A DNA stretch of 64,000 bases from Arthrobacter sp. Alg241-R88 (GTDB lineage Bacteria; Actinomycetota; Actinomycetes; Actinomycetales; Micrococcaceae), in assembly GCF_900537115.1 (NCBI RefSeq), contig NZ_UNRG01000009.1, positions 1 to 64,000 of the forward strand, given 5' to 3'. A program made the translations under genes and the position numbers. A model generated the notes under the pieces. The model saw only the letters and a program-made list of their open reading frames with translations. It searched no databases and was not told the origin of the DNA. Below, in pieces: positions 50,585 to 62,295 of the stretch (its first letter is position 1; each line of letters opens with the position of its first letter).

Positions 50585-51022
50585 TCAGTCCTTCTGCAGT
50601 CTCTCGGCGAGCATCACGAGGATTCCGCTGGGGCCGCGGAGGTACGTCAGTTTGTAGACGTCGCCGTAGGTCGCCACGCCGCGCAGCGGATGGCACCCGT
50701 GTTTGGCAGCTATCGCAAGGGCTTTGTCGATGTCATCCACCGAGAAGGCCACGCGGTGCATGCCGATGTCGTTGGGCCGGGTCGGGTGCGACTCGATGGC
50801 TTCCGGATGGATGTATTCGAAGAGCTCGAGCTGGCCGTGACCGTCCGGGGTCTGGAGCATCGCAATCTTGGCGTGGTTGCCATCAAGCCCCACGGCAGTG
50901 TCGGTCCACTCCCCGCTGACAGTGTCACGGCCGATCACTGTCAGGCCGAGATCGGTGAAAAAGGCGATGGCTTCCTCGAGATCGCGAACGGCGATCCCAA
51001 CGTTTTCCAGTTTGATGGCCAT
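50585..51022 (-). CDS. VOC family protein, end of UvrA2 operon
   Basis: 145 residues from ATG 51022; a TTG at 51028 that overlaps the UvrA-like stop would add two residues. VGIAVRDLEEAIAFFTDLGL opens the first VOC module and LTYLRGPSGILVMLAE closes the second. HRVAFSVDDID supplies a metal-ligand His. Such proteins can act as bleomycin-type resistance or methylmalonyl-CoA-epimerase-like enzymes. Its place behind a UvrA2-type gene hints at antibiotic tolerance. Confidence 0.85.
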   Translation of the reverse strand: MAIKLENVGIAVRDLEEAIAFFTDLGLTVIGRDTVSGEWTDTAVGLDGNHAKIAMLQTPDGHGQLELFEYIHPEAIESHPTRPNDIGMHRVAFSVDDIDKALAIAAKHGCHPLRGVATYGDVYKLTYLRGPSGILVMLAERLQKD

Positions 51023-51024
51023 GC

Positions 51025-53430
<2,406 letters not shown>

Positions 53431-53465
53431 CGGGTCTCCATCTGTTGGGTTCCAATCCTCCCAGC

Positions 53466-53885
53466 TCAGGGCTGCTGGTTGATCCGGACGGTGTTGCCTG
53501 CGGGGTCGCGGAAGGCGCAGTCGCGGATGCCGTAGGGCTGGTCGACGGGTTCCTGGACCACGTCGGCCCCCGTCGCCTCCACTTTGGCGAACGCGGCGTC
53601 CACGTCCGGAGCGGACAGGATGACGGTTGCGAAGGTGCCCTTCGCCATCATTTCCGCGATGGTGCGGCGTTCGTCGTCGGTGATTCCGGGGTCCACCGCC
53701 GGCGGGTGCAGGACGATGGAAACGTCGGGCTGGCCAGCCGGGCCCACCGTAATCCAGCGCATGGTGCCGCGGCCTACGTCGTTGCGGACCTCGAAGCCCA
53801 GGGCGTCGCGGTAGAACGCCAAGGAGGCGTCGGGATCGGTGTGCGGAAGGAAACTTGAGCTGATGGTGATGTCCATGGCAGTCAT
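53466..53885 (-). CDS. VOC family protein, upstream of UvrA2
   Basis: 139 residues from ATG 53885, which overlaps the AraC stop (ATGA). SSSFLPHTDPDASLAFYRDALGFEV is the first VOC module (residues about 8-32) and FRDPAGNTVRINQ the last strand. The family includes glyoxalases, dioxygenases and drug-binding resistance proteins. It precedes the UvrA2 gene by 35 bp on the same strand. Translational coupling to the regulator suggests one functional unit. Confidence 0.87.
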   Translation of the reverse strand: MTAMDITISSSFLPHTDPDASLAFYRDALGFEVRNDVGRGTMRWITVGPAGQPDVSIVLHPPAVDPGITDDERRTIAEMMAKGTFATVILSAPDVDAAFAKVEATGADVVQEPVDQPYGIRDCAFRDPAGNTVRINQQP

Positions 53886-54331
53886 GCTAGTTGCGGTTCC
53901 GGCGCGGGCGCTTCTCGATTCCTGACCGGTCTGGTGACCTGTTTTGCCACGCACGCCGGGATGCCCGCCGTCGATACCGCCGCTTCCTGTTTATAGACGC
54001 TTGGAGGCATCCCCACCAGTTCGGTGAAGCGCGTGCTGAAGGTGCCCAGGGAGGAGCAGCCGACGGCGAAGCATACCTTCGTGACGGAGAGGTCACCGCG
54101 GCGCAGTAGCGCCATGGCCCGTTCGATGCGGCGGGTCATGAGGTAGCTGTAGGGCGATTCCTGGTAGGCGAGCCTGAACCTGCGGCTTAGGTGCCCGGCT
54201 GACATGTGGACGCCCCGGGCGAGGGATTCGACGTCCAGCGGCTGTGCATACTCCCTGTCGATGCGGTCCTTGACGCGGCGAAGGTCCCGGAGCTCACGCA
54301 GGCGCGCATCGGAGAGGGGGCTGGTGGTCAC
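53882..54331 (-). CDS. AraC-type HTH regulator (DNA-binding domain only)
   Basis: 149 residues. Two helix-turn-helix units lie between about 15 and 115: LDVESLARGVHMSAGHLSRRFR, then YLMTRRIERAMALLRRGDLSVTKVCFAVGCSSLGTFSTRFTELVGMPPS (quoted here by position: conserved GxSSLGTFSTRF near 90-103). No ligand domain is present. It heads the AraC-VOC-UvrA2-VOC operon and probably regulates it. Confidence 0.88.
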   Translation of the reverse strand: MTTSPLSDARLRELRDLRRVKDRIDREYAQPLDVESLARGVHMSAGHLSRRFRLAYQESPYSYLMTRRIERAMALLRRGDLSVTKVCFAVGCSSLGTFSTRFTELVGMPPSVYKQEAAVSTAGIPACVAKQVTRPVRNREAPAPEPQLA

Positions 54332-54592
54332 CTTTCAGATGGTGCTACGTGGCACGGGAGTTGTCCATAGGCGGCAGCCTGTGGGCCGGGCGTTCGAGCA
54401 GCTCCTGCGCAGAGTATGATTATCCCGCCGACCAACAAATAAGGTCCTCGCCCCGCACGGGCTTGAGTAAACGCTTTGTCCGGCTATGCCTGATTTATCC
54501 AGCGATGGCGTCCGGCAAAAACACATCTTCAAACCCACAATGAACGCCGCTGCCCAGCCTCTGGGCGCCGGGCACCACCTTGAAAGGACACC

Positions 54593-55036
54593 ATGGAACT
54601 GCTGTGGGAAATCGCCGGCTGGGCCGGCGCGGCGGCGATCCTCAGTGCATATCTGTCAGTTTCCATGGGCTGGTTGAAGGCCGGCCGGGGCTTCCAGACG
54701 GCGAACCTGCTCGGCGCCATCGCCTTCATCATCAACGGCACGTTCCACGGAGCGTGGCCCTCCGTGGTCACGAATGTCGCCTGGTTCCTTATTTCCGCCA
54801 TCGCGCTGATCCGGATGCGTTCGACGGACCAGCCGCCGGCGGCGCCTGTTGAAGCGCCGCCGGTTCAGTTCCCGGGCGTCCCCGACACAACCGGCCAGAT
54901 CGCGGTTGTTGAGGCCGTTACTGCGGCCGTCCACGGCGACGTCCCGGCACGCGCGGCTGCCTGCCACGCCAGCCTGGGCCATGAAAGCTCCCTGCATTCC
55001 GTGCCCATGGCAGCCGGGGTGCACGAAGGGCGCTAA
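54593..55036 (+). CDS. Small membrane protein (CBU_0592-like)
   Basis: 147 residues. Three hydrophobic segments (about 3-22, 38-55, 58-74), with GWAGAAAILSAYLSVSMGWL and FQTANLLGAIAFIINGTFHG between them, match the small CBU_0592-like membrane proteins. A disordered Pro/Ala-rich tail of 70 residues follows. GAAAGGA lies 5-11 bases before the ATG. Function is unknown. The 260 bp upstream hold no other gene. Confidence 0.75.
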   Translation: MELLWEIAGWAGAAAILSAYLSVSMGWLKAGRGFQTANLLGAIAFIINGTFHGAWPSVVTNVAWFLISAIALIRMRSTDQPPAAPVEAPPVQFPGVPDTTGQIAVVEAVTAAVHGDVPARAAACHASLGHESSLHSVPMAAGVHEGR

Positions 55037-55069
55037 CCGGCCTCCTCGCCGCCGGCACTGCCGCGAACT

Positions 55070-56059
55070 CTATTGCCCGATGGGTGCCGGCCCGAGGTCG
55101 TCGAGCAGTTTCTGCATGGCCACGTACGCCTTGTTCCGGTAGGCGATCAGCTCGGGAATCCGCTCGGCCGGGACGTTGAGGAAACCCGCGCCGGTCTTGG
55201 TGCCGAGCTTTCCGGCGTCCACCAGGTCACTGAGGATTTTCGGGGTGGCAAACCGCTCCGGGAAATCCTTTTGCAGGGACTTGTAGCAGAAGTTGTACAC
55301 GTCCAGCCCGGCCATGTCAGCGATGGCGAACGGGCCGAAGAACGGCAGCCGGAACCCGAAGGTGGTGCGAACCAGGGTGTCCACGTCGTCCGCCGTCGCG
55401 ATGCCCTGCTCCACCAGCTGCGCTGCCTCGTGGAAGAGCGCGTACTGCAGGCGGTTGAGGACAAAGCCGGTGGCGTCCTTGACCACGGCGGTCTGTTTGC
55501 CGGCTGCGTGGACCAGCCCGCGGACGGCGCCGATGGTGGCGGCAGACGTACCGGCGTGCGGAATGATCTCGACGCCCGGGATGAAGGGCGACGGGTTGGA
55601 AAAGTGCACACCGAGGAACCGTTCCGGGTTGGTGACTGGCCCGGACAGCTCGGCAATGGAGATGGTGGAGGTGTTGGAGCCGATGATGGCGTCAGGCCGG
55701 GCGGCGGCACTGATGCGGGCCAGCGTCTGGTGCTTGACGGCGATGACTTCGGGGACCGCTTCCTCGATGAAGTCCGCGTCCGCGACGGCTTCCTCGATGT
55801 CCTTGGCGGCCCAGAGGTTCTGTTTCAGGATCTCGGTGGCTCCTGCGGGAAACAGCCCGTCGGCCACGAACTGGTCAGACTCCACCAGGAGGCGGTCGTA
55901 ATTGGTCCGGGCCACCTCTGCAGACACGTCGGAGAGGGCCACGTGGGCTCCGCCCAGCGCCAGGACCTGGGCGATCCCGCCGCCCATGTAGCCGGAGCCG
56001 ACGATGGCGATTTTTAGGGCGCCACTGGCGGCGGCCGCGTTGGATGCTGGTTCGGTCAT
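55070..56059 (-). CDS. 3-hydroxyacyl-CoA-dehydrogenase-type NAD(P) oxidoreductase
   Basis: 329 residues from ATG 56059 (GAAGGCAG upstream; a longer frame overlaps the rpiB-like gene). AIVGSGYMGGGIAQVLALGG is the NAD site (about 18-37), SNTSTISIAEL and GVHFSNPSPFIPGVEII are the conserved family loops, and ATGFVLNRLQYALFHEA the C-terminal helical start. In a sugar-acid operon such proteins oxidise hydroxy acids (as L-gulonate 3-dehydrogenase or apionate oxidoisomerase do) rather than acyl-CoA. Last gene of the operon, two bases behind the isomerase. Confidence 0.85.
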   Translation of the reverse strand: MTEPASNAAAASGALKIAIVGSGYMGGGIAQVLALGGAHVALSDVSAEVARTNYDRLLVESDQFVADGLFPAGATEILKQNLWAAKDIEEAVADADFIEEAVPEVIAVKHQTLARISAAARPDAIIGSNTSTISIAELSGPVTNPERFLGVHFSNPSPFIPGVEIIPHAGTSAATIGAVRGLVHAAGKQTAVVKDATGFVLNRLQYALFHEAAQLVEQGIATADDVDTLVRTTFGFRLPFFGPFAIADMAGLDVYNFCYKSLQKDFPERFATPKILSDLVDAGKLGTKTGAGFLNVPAERIPELIAYRNKAYVAMQKLLDDLGPAPIGQ

Positions 56060-56061
56060 GG

Positions 56062-56547
56062 TCAGACTGCCTTCGTTGATTCGGGTTCGTAGGAGCAGAT
56101 GGCGTCCACCTTGGCGGCGGAGGCTGAGTTTTCGTCGAAGCGGTAGTCGAGCCATTCGCCCACCAGCTTTTTGGCCAGTTCCAGGCCGATGACGCGTTGG
56201 CCCATAGTGAGTACCTGCGCGTTGTTGCTCAGCACGGACCGTTCAACGGAGTAGCCGTCGTGGGCGGTGACGGCGCGGATCCCCGGGACCTTGTTGGCCG
56301 CTATGGCCACGCCCAGCCCGGTGCCGCAAATCAGCAGGGCACGGTCAGCCCCGCCGTCGGCCACTTTGCGTGCGGCATCGACGGCCACGTGCGGGTAGGC
56401 GGTGGTGTCGCCGGCACCGACACCTACGTCCAGCACGGACGCGACGCGGTTGTCCGCTTCCAGCAGGGCCTTCAGCGCTTCCTTGTATTCGACGCCCGCC
56501 TCGTCGTTGCCAATCACGATGCGCCATCCTGGTGCTGCGCCGCTCAT
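56062..56547 (-). CDS. RpiB/LacAB-family isomerase (possibly erythrulose-4-phosphate isomerase)
   Basis: 161 residues. ICGTGLGVAIAANKVPGIRA carries the catalytic Cys74, and AHDGYSVERSVLSNNAQVLTMGQRVIG follows with the His/Asn pair. The family covers ribose-5-phosphate isomerase B and, in mycobacteria, the D-erythrulose-4-phosphate isomerase of tetritol pathways. Its start overlaps the DhaK-DhaL kinase stop by four bases. Pairing with such a kinase is seen in the erythritol/threitol pathways. Confidence 0.85.
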   Translation of the reverse strand: MSGAAPGWRIVIGNDEAGVEYKEALKALLEADNRVASVLDVGVGAGDTTAYPHVAVDAARKVADGGADRALLICGTGLGVAIAANKVPGIRAVTAHDGYSVERSVLSNNAQVLTMGQRVIGLELAKKLVGEWLDYRFDENSASAAKVDAICSYEPESTKAV

Positions 56548-58328
56548 GCGCGTGCTCCGTGTCCGGCCAGCCGGGAATCCGCCACCCGGGGATCGGGCAG
56601 GGGCTGCTCCAAAAAATCGAGGTAGTCAGAAACCCGGGTCGCGATCAGGGCAAAGGAAACCGCTCCGGGGTCCGGGTGGCCCAGGCTTTTCTCGGCCAGC
56701 GGCCGGGCGCGCCCCTTCAGCGGGCGCAGGGATACGGTGGCGTCGGCTGCCTGGCGGGCGGCGGTGACCGCGGCGGCCAACGCCCCGGTCACGGATGCCC
56801 CGGCGTCGAGCGCGGCCAGGAAGGCGTCCCGGAAGGGAAGCAGCGCGTCCACCATGGTCTTATCGCCCGGTTCCGCTTTGCCCAGGGTGGTGACGGCGTC
56901 CGCGAATGCGGTCACGGCCGCCGCCGCGTCCTCGCAGCGGTACGAGTCCTTGTTGCCGAGGCTCCGTCCGGCGGCCGCCAGGGCGGATCCCCACAACGCC
57001 CCGGACGTTCCTCCCGCGCGTTCGCTCCACGCTTCCCCGGCCGCGGTGAGCACCCGCTGAACGGACGCCCCGTCTGACGAGGCATCCCGGGCTGCCGCCG
57101 CCGCGGCGTCCACGCCCCGGCGCATGCCGATGCCGTGGTCGCCGTCGCCGGCGATCGCGTCCAGCCTGCCCAGTTCCGTCTCATGTTCGACGACGGCGTC
57201 CTGCATCTGGGCGAGCACCGCGGCTGCCAGCCGGCCCAGGTCAGCCGCTGCCGCCGTCGTGCCTTCCACTTCAGCGGCAGCAACATCCTCCGGAACAGCC
57301 AGTTGGACCCGTGTCCGGCGTTCCCGTCCGGCCATGTTCCCCTTGCGGAATCCGGGGGTATCGGCCGGGGCAGACCAGTAGCGCTCCAGTTCCTCGTCCA
57401 GCCACAGCAGCGTCAGGGACAGGCCGGACATGTCCAGGCTGGTGACCAGCTCGCCGCACTCCGGCTCCACGATGGTCAGGCCTGCAGCGGTGAGGAGCTT
57501 CTCCACCTTGCCGAACAGCAGGAACAGTTCCTCGTACTTGACCCTGCCCAGGCCGTTGAGGATGGCCACCACACGGTTTCCGGCATCATCCGGTTTGTCT
57601 TTGAGCAGCGGGGAGACGAGCAGTTCCGCAAGTTCGGAAGCCGTGGGCAGGGGGTGTTCGGAGATCCCGGGTTCCCCATGGATGCCCAGGCCCAGCGACA
57701 TCTGGCCGGCCGGAACCTGGAACAGCGGCTCGGCAGCGCCCGGCAGCGTGCAGCCGTCAAAGGCAACACCGAGGGAACGCGTGCGGTAGTTGGCGCGGAC
57801 GGCGAGCCGTTCGACGGCGTCCAGGTCCAGCCCCGCTTCGGCGGCCGCGCCGGCGATCTTGAAGACCGTGAGGTCACCGGCAATGCCGCGGCGTTTTTCG
57901 ATCTGGTCCAGTGGGGCACTGGCGATGTCATCCGCAACAAGGACGGTCCGGGTGTCGATGCCTTCGGCGTTCAGCCGCTGCTGTGCTTCGCCGAAATGGA
58001 TCACATCCCCGGCGTAGTTGCCGTAACTGAACAGCACGCCGCCACCGGCGTTGGCAGCCTTCGCCACCCGGTAGGCCTGCCCGGCAGACGGCGACGTGAA
58101 GATGTTGCCGCACACCGCACCTGTTGCCAGGCCAGGCCCCACCAGGCCGGCGAAGGCCGGGTAGTGCCCGGAACCGCCGCCCACCACCACAGCCACCTGG
58201 CCGGCAGGCACTTCGGTGGAGCGGACCACGCCGCCGTCCACCCGGGCAACATAGCCGCGGTTGGCCGCCACCAGGCCGTCCAATGCCTCCTCCGCAAAGT
58301 CTGCGGGGTCGTCGAAGATTTGGGTCAT
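56544..58328 (-). CDS. Fused DhaK-DhaL kinase (dihydroxyacetone/erythrulose kinase family)
   Basis: 594 residues from ATG 58328 (GAGGAAACC upstream). The DhaK domain (about 1-330) has GGGSGHYPAFAG and GLGIHGEPG, where His217 binds the ketose covalently as a hemiaminal. The DhaL ATPase domain (about 385-590) has DAIAGDGDHGIGMRRG, the Mg-ATP Asp set. The single-chain form uses ATP, unlike the PTS-dependent three-part kinase. Substrates of such proteins include dihydroxyacetone and L- or D-erythrulose. The RpiB-type isomerase next to it favours a tetrulose. Confidence 0.88.
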   Translation of the reverse strand: MTQIFDDPADFAEEALDGLVAANRGYVARVDGGVVRSTEVPAGQVAVVVGGGSGHYPAFAGLVGPGLATGAVCGNIFTSPSAGQAYRVAKAANAGGGVLFSYGNYAGDVIHFGEAQQRLNAEGIDTRTVLVADDIASAPLDQIEKRRGIAGDLTVFKIAGAAAEAGLDLDAVERLAVRANYRTRSLGVAFDGCTLPGAAEPLFQVPAGQMSLGLGIHGEPGISEHPLPTASELAELLVSPLLKDKPDDAGNRVVAILNGLGRVKYEELFLLFGKVEKLLTAAGLTIVEPECGELVTSLDMSGLSLTLLWLDEELERYWSAPADTPGFRKGNMAGRERRTRVQLAVPEDVAAAEVEGTTAAAADLGRLAAAVLAQMQDAVVEHETELGRLDAIAGDGDHGIGMRRGVDAAAAAARDASSDGASVQRVLTAAGEAWSERAGGTSGALWGSALAAAGRSLGNKDSYRCEDAAAAVTAFADAVTTLGKAEPGDKTMVDALLPFRDAFLAALDAGASVTGALAAAVTAARQAADATVSLRPLKGRARPLAEKSLGHPDPGAVSFALIATRVSDYLDFLEQPLPDPRVADSRLAGHGARA

Positions 58329-58395
58329 GGTTTCCTCATTGAATCCTTGGTTGGGAAGGCCGGGCTTGCGGCCGTTGAGCATTTACGCGGGTTGG

Positions 58396-59397
58396 TTACA
58401 CCGGGGCGAGTTTCGCCGCCGGCTGTTGCCGCCCCTGGGCCACCTGGCTTGTGCCCAGCGCGTAGCCGTCTGCCTTGGGGAGCACATGCCGGCGGAGGTA
58501 GTCCTGGTTGCTTGCCGCCACGCTCAGGCCGTCTCCGCCGTAGTGCTCGGTGCAGAGGATGCCCTGGAAACCGACGGACAAAGCCAGTTTGAAGGCCTCG
58601 CGGTAATTGATGAGGCCGCTTTCCATGGGTGCCGGCATGGTCACGTACATATCGCGGGCCACGTCCTCGTCCCGGAAGTAGTTCTTCAGGTGCCAGTAGT
58701 TGGAGAACGGCAGGGTCTTGGCCACCAGCTCCCGCCAGTCCTCCACCGGCCGGTGCAGCCGGATCAGGTTGCCGAGATCCGGGTTAAGCCCGACGTTTGG
58801 GAGTCCAATGTCCTGGACAAGGTTCACGGATGAGTTCGCGGTGCCCAGGTACGTGTCCTCATACATCTCGAGCGAAAGCAGGACCCCCACCTCGGCAGCG
58901 TGCCGGCCAAGGTCACGGATCCGGCTTACTGCCTTGCCCCAGGTTTCCCTGTCATCCACCGGGTCCTTGTGGCCTTCCACTGTCCAGAACCACAGCTGCT
59001 TTTGCTGCTCCGGCGTGATGGCCTGGTGGAGGCCGATGGACACCACCTCGCAACCCAGCTCCGCCGCCGCGTCAATGGTCCGGTGGCTGTACGCAAGGTT
59101 GGCTTCCCAGTTGGCCTCGTCTATGACGCTGCGGCGGATGGCGGAAATGGCTGGAATACCGATCCCAACTTCCGCCGCCGCCTGCTTGAACTCCGCGAGG
59201 CGGTCCCGTCTGAGGTCGCCGGGACGGACCCAGCTGTCCGTCAGGTCTGCATTCGCGAACCCGGCTTCCTTGACCTCGGTGAACGCTTCCGCCCACGCCG
59301 ACGGATCGGCGTCATTGATGTGCGTTCCCGCGGCGTTGGTGCCCGGAAACGGCAGCATGGCGGCGGCGATGGGCCAGTTTTCCGCTGTGTAGGCCAT
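58396..59397 (-). CDS. TIM-barrel sugar-phosphate isomerase/epimerase
   Basis: 333 residues of the xylose-isomerase-like (AP endonuclease 2) fold. GVLLSLEMYEDTYLG (metal Glu), NVGLNPDLGNLIRL (metal Asp), YWHLKNY (His) and ILCTEHYGGDG (Glu) are the expected metal-binding series down the barrel. These enzymes isomerise ketoses or epimerise sugars, and some cleave 3-keto-glycosides. It lies between the Gfo/Idh/MocA gene (two bases) and the kinase (67 bp). Substrate unknown. Confidence 0.85.
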   Translation of the reverse strand: MAYTAENWPIAAAMLPFPGTNAAGTHINDADPSAWAEAFTEVKEAGFANADLTDSWVRPGDLRRDRLAEFKQAAAEVGIGIPAISAIRRSVIDEANWEANLAYSHRTIDAAAELGCEVVSIGLHQAITPEQQKQLWFWTVEGHKDPVDDRETWGKAVSRIRDLGRHAAEVGVLLSLEMYEDTYLGTANSSVNLVQDIGLPNVGLNPDLGNLIRLHRPVEDWRELVAKTLPFSNYWHLKNYFRDEDVARDMYVTMPAPMESGLINYREAFKLALSVGFQGILCTEHYGGDGLSVAASNQDYLRRHVLPKADGYALGTSQVAQGRQQPAAKLAPV

Positions 59398-59399
59398 GG

Positions 59400-60527
59400 C
59401 TAGGAAACAGCTTCCTGGGTCTGGAGCACGTCCGCACGCTCGGCCAGGACCGTTAACTCCACGGTGTCCGGCCGTTCGACCGTGCTGGTGATGCGCACGG
59501 GTGAACCGCTGTGCGCTGATTCGAGGACTGACTCCATAACGTCCAGAACGTGGTAGGCCAGGGTACCTCCCGCCCGGGGCTCGGCGCCCTGTGGGGTGGA
59601 GGCGAGGTCGGCGATGCCGAAGCCGCGTCCGGAGTCCACGTATCCCGCGGACACCGGGAGGGTTTCCCAGCCGTCGGCGCCCAGGGAGAACAGCTGGACT
59701 TCGCCATCAAAGTGGTTCGGGTCCGGCACCACCAGCGATCCGCGTTCACCGTGGATTTCGATGTTCGGCGATTTGGACTTTACGGCGTCGAAGCTCATCA
59801 AAAGGGTGGAAAGCGCACCCGAGGCGTGGGTCAGGACGCCGGTGACGTGCGAGTCGATGGCAACGGGCACCTTTTCGCCCTGCCGGGGCCCGGAGCCGAT
59901 GGTTCGTTCATTGCGGGTGTGGCTCGCTGCGCCCATCACCGAGACGACCGGGCCCAGCAGGGTTACCAGGGCGGTCACGTAATAGGGGCCCATGTCCAAG
60001 AGGGGGCCGCCCCCGGGCTGATAGTAGAAATCCGGATTTGGGTGCCAGCGCTCGTGCCCTGGTGTCACCATGGTGGCGGAGGCGGAAATGGGGGCGCCGA
60101 TCAGCCCGTCGTCGATGGCTTTGCGGGCGGTTTGGATGCCGGTTCCAAGTACCGTGTCAGGCGCACATCCAACGACGACGCCTGCCTGGCGCGCTGCGTC
60201 CAGCACCTCGCGTGCCTCGGCAGTTGTTGCGGCGAGGGGTTTCTCGCCGTACACGCTTTTGCCTGCGGCGATGGCCTTCAGCGCTACCTCGGCGTGCGCG
60301 GCGGGGATGGTCAAATTCAGGACCAGTTCGACGTCGTCCGCGGCGAGGAGCTCCTCGACGGAAACGGCACGGACACCCTCGTATTGCTCCGCTACCGCCC
60401 GGGCCCGCGACGGGTCCAGGTCCGCTACCGCTACAAGCTCGATGTCCCCGAGCTTCCGGAAACTCGCCAGGTACTGCGCGATGATGGCTCCGCAGCCGAC
60501 AATTCCTACTTTCAACGGCTTGCCCAC
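59400..60527 (-). CDS. Gfo/Idh/MocA oxidoreductase
   Basis: 375 residues from GTG 60527 inside the 3' end of the ThuA-like gene (16-bp overlap, AAAGGGG upstream). GIVGCGAIIAQYLASF is the NAD(P) site and GEKPLAATTAEA holds the catalytic Lys motif EKP. The C-terminal open-faced sheet has GGGPLLDMGPYYVTAL with Asp and Tyr near the active site. Such enzymes oxidise sugars or polyols at one carbon, often to 3-keto products. Co-translated with the ThuA-like protein. Confidence 0.87.
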   Translation of the reverse strand: MGKPLKVGIVGCGAIIAQYLASFRKLGDIELVAVADLDPSRARAVAEQYEGVRAVSVEELLAADDVELVLNLTIPAAHAEVALKAIAAGKSVYGEKPLAATTAEAREVLDAARQAGVVVGCAPDTVLGTGIQTARKAIDDGLIGAPISASATMVTPGHERWHPNPDFYYQPGGGPLLDMGPYYVTALVTLLGPVVSVMGAASHTRNERTIGSGPRQGEKVPVAIDSHVTGVLTHASGALSTLLMSFDAVKSKSPNIEIHGERGSLVVPDPNHFDGEVQLFSLGADGWETLPVSAGYVDSGRGFGIADLASTPQGAEPRAGGTLAYHVLDVMESVLESAHSGSPVRITSTVERPDTVELTVLAERADVLQTQEAVS

Positions 60528-61210
60528 AGCAGGCCCCTTTCGATGATGGTGCGGACGTTGGCGTCCTGGAGGATTTCGACGCGGTGGCCCGGGGTGGCGA
60601 CGAAGATGCGCCCTTTGCCCCATTGGCGGGTCCAGATGGCGGGGGAGGTGACTTCCCGGTTCCAGGGATCCCACTCCCGGACCTTCTGGGTGGTGGTGGC
60701 CAGGACGTCGATGTAGTCGTCCGAGAGCACCCAGTACTGTTCGGTGACGAGGTCGAAGTCGGGAAGGCCCTTGGTGACGGGGTGCTCGGCGGCTGCGGGC
60801 AGCATGTTCACGGTGTAGGGCACGTAGTTGTCGGACTGTTCACCGGTGCGTTCGTCCGGGTGCTTGCCTGGATGGCAGGCGAACTGGCCGCCGATCAGGT
60901 GCAGGTAGTCCGAGTTGTTCCGGTACGAGTCCGCGATCCCGCCGTGCCAGCCTGCCAGGCCCGTGCCGTTTTCCACGGCTGTCCGCAACCCCGCGAACTC
61001 ATCCTTTTCGATGGTGCTCATGGTCATGCACTGCAGGATCAGGTCCACCCCGGCCATGTAGTCGGCGTCGGCATACACCTTGGGGGATTCCTCGACGCGG
61101 ACGTCGTAGCCGTTGTCCTGGAGGTAGGGAATGAAGAGTTCGGTGGCTTCGTAGGGCTGGTGGCCGTCCCAGCCGCCACGGACCACCAGGGCGTTCTTGC
61201 GTTCTGTCAT
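60512..61210 (-). CDS. ThuA-like protein (trehalose-utilisation domain)
   Basis: 232 residues of the ThuA/GATase-like fold: VVRGGWDGHQPYEATELF at the start, NGTGLAGWHGGIADSYRNN, LIGGQFACHPGK and the closing WGKGRIFVATPGHR. ThuA works with ThuB (a Gfo/Idh/MocA enzyme) in rhizobial trehalose utilisation via keto-sugars; here too it is next to such enzymes. The chemical step of ThuA proteins is not firmly known to me. Confidence 0.86.
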   Translation of the reverse strand: MTERKNALVVRGGWDGHQPYEATELFIPYLQDNGYDVRVEESPKVYADADYMAGVDLILQCMTMSTIEKDEFAGLRTAVENGTGLAGWHGGIADSYRNNSDYLHLIGGQFACHPGKHPDERTGEQSDNYVPYTVNMLPAAAEHPVTKGLPDFDLVTEQYWVLSDDYIDVLATTTQKVREWDPWNREVTSPAIWTRQWGKGRIFVATPGHRVEILQDANVRTIIERGLLWASR

Positions 61211-61262
61211 TGTGGGTTCCTTTGGTTGGTTGACCGGCGCGTCAGGGCCGGCCAGAGTCGGG

Positions 61263-62267
61263 TCAGCGGCTGGCGAAGGCTGCGTCGAAGGCAGCAGCCG
61301 GCGGGGCGATCCGGGCGAGTTCGCGGACCATGGCCAGTGCCTGCCGTGCGCCGACGAGCCGGTCCATGCCTGCGTCCTCCCACTCGATGCTGGTGGGCCC
61401 GCTGTAGCCGATGGCGTTCAGGCTCCTGAAGATGCGGTTCCACTGAACGTCGCCGTGCCCCGCGGTGACGAAGTCCCAGCCGCGGCGCGGATCAGCCCAG
61501 GCCAGGTGGGAGCCAAGGCGGCCATTGCGGCCGTCCAACTGGCGGACCGATTCCTTCACATGCACGTGGAGGATGTGTTCTGCGAAGTCCTGCAGGAACA
61601 TCACCGGGTCCAGGTCCTGCCAGATGAAGTGGGACGGGTCGAAGTTCAGCCCGAAGCTCTTGCGGTGCCCGATGGCTTCCAGGGTGCGCTTGGCGGTCCA
61701 GTAGTCATAGGCGATTTCGGACGGGTGCACCTCGAGGGCGAAGCGGACACCCACCTCGTCAAAGACGTCCAGGATGGGGTTCCAGCGGTCCGCAAAGTCC
61801 TGGTAGCCGGCGTCGATCATCGACTCCGGGGCGGGCGGGAACATCGCCACGGCCTTCCAGATAGAGGACCCCGTGAACCCTGTGACGGTCTTGACGCCGA
61901 GGCGGGCAGCAGCCCGTGCCGTGTCCTTCATGGATTCGGCGGCCCGCTGGCGGACCCCCTCGGGATCGCCGTCGCCCCAGATTTCCGGGGACAGGATGCC
62001 CTGGTGGCGTTCATCAATGGGATCGTCACACACAGCCTGGCCGGTGAGGTGGTTGGCAATGGCGAAGACCTTCAAATGGTTCTTCTCCAGGATGTCCAGC
62101 CGGCCCTGGAGGTAGCTGTCGTCTTCCGCGGCACGGCGCGGGTCCAGGTGGTCGCCCCAGCAGGCAATCTCAAGCCCGTCAAAGCCCCACTCACCGGCGA
62201 GCTGCGCCACCTCCTCAAAGGGCAGGTCGGCCCACTGGCCGGTAAACAGCGTAATTGGTCGTGTCAT
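61263..62267 (-). CDS. TIM-barrel sugar-phosphate isomerase/epimerase
   Basis: 334 residues from ATG 62267 (GGAGAAGGAA upstream). FTGQWADLPFEEVAQLAGEW and GFDGLEIACWGDHLDP open the barrel; FALEVHPSEIAYD (Glu), LNFDPSHFIWQ (Asp, His), HVHVKES (His) and GPTSIEWEDAG (Glu) provide the metal site. It is only distantly similar to the other TIM-barrel gene, so the two probably do different steps. Located between a Gfo/Idh/MocA gene and the ThuA-like gene, as in many actinobacterial clusters of unknown sugar. Confidence 0.86.
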   Translation of the reverse strand: MTRPITLFTGQWADLPFEEVAQLAGEWGFDGLEIACWGDHLDPRRAAEDDSYLQGRLDILEKNHLKVFAIANHLTGQAVCDDPIDERHQGILSPEIWGDGDPEGVRQRAAESMKDTARAAARLGVKTVTGFTGSSIWKAVAMFPPAPESMIDAGYQDFADRWNPILDVFDEVGVRFALEVHPSEIAYDYWTAKRTLEAIGHRKSFGLNFDPSHFIWQDLDPVMFLQDFAEHILHVHVKESVRQLDGRNGRLGSHLAWADPRRGWDFVTAGHGDVQWNRIFRSLNAIGYSGPTSIEWEDAGMDRLVGARQALAMVRELARIAPPAAAFDAAFASR

Positions 62268-62295
62268 GGGGGTTCCTTCTCCTGCGGTCACGTTC

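Noticed and set aside
57135..58592. Long rightward open frames antisense to the DhaKL gene and similar ones at 12276-13430, 33393-35177, 51979-53163, 59550-60716 and 61197-62417
   Set aside because: Each lies opposite a gene with clear catalytic motifs and has shadow-type composition.
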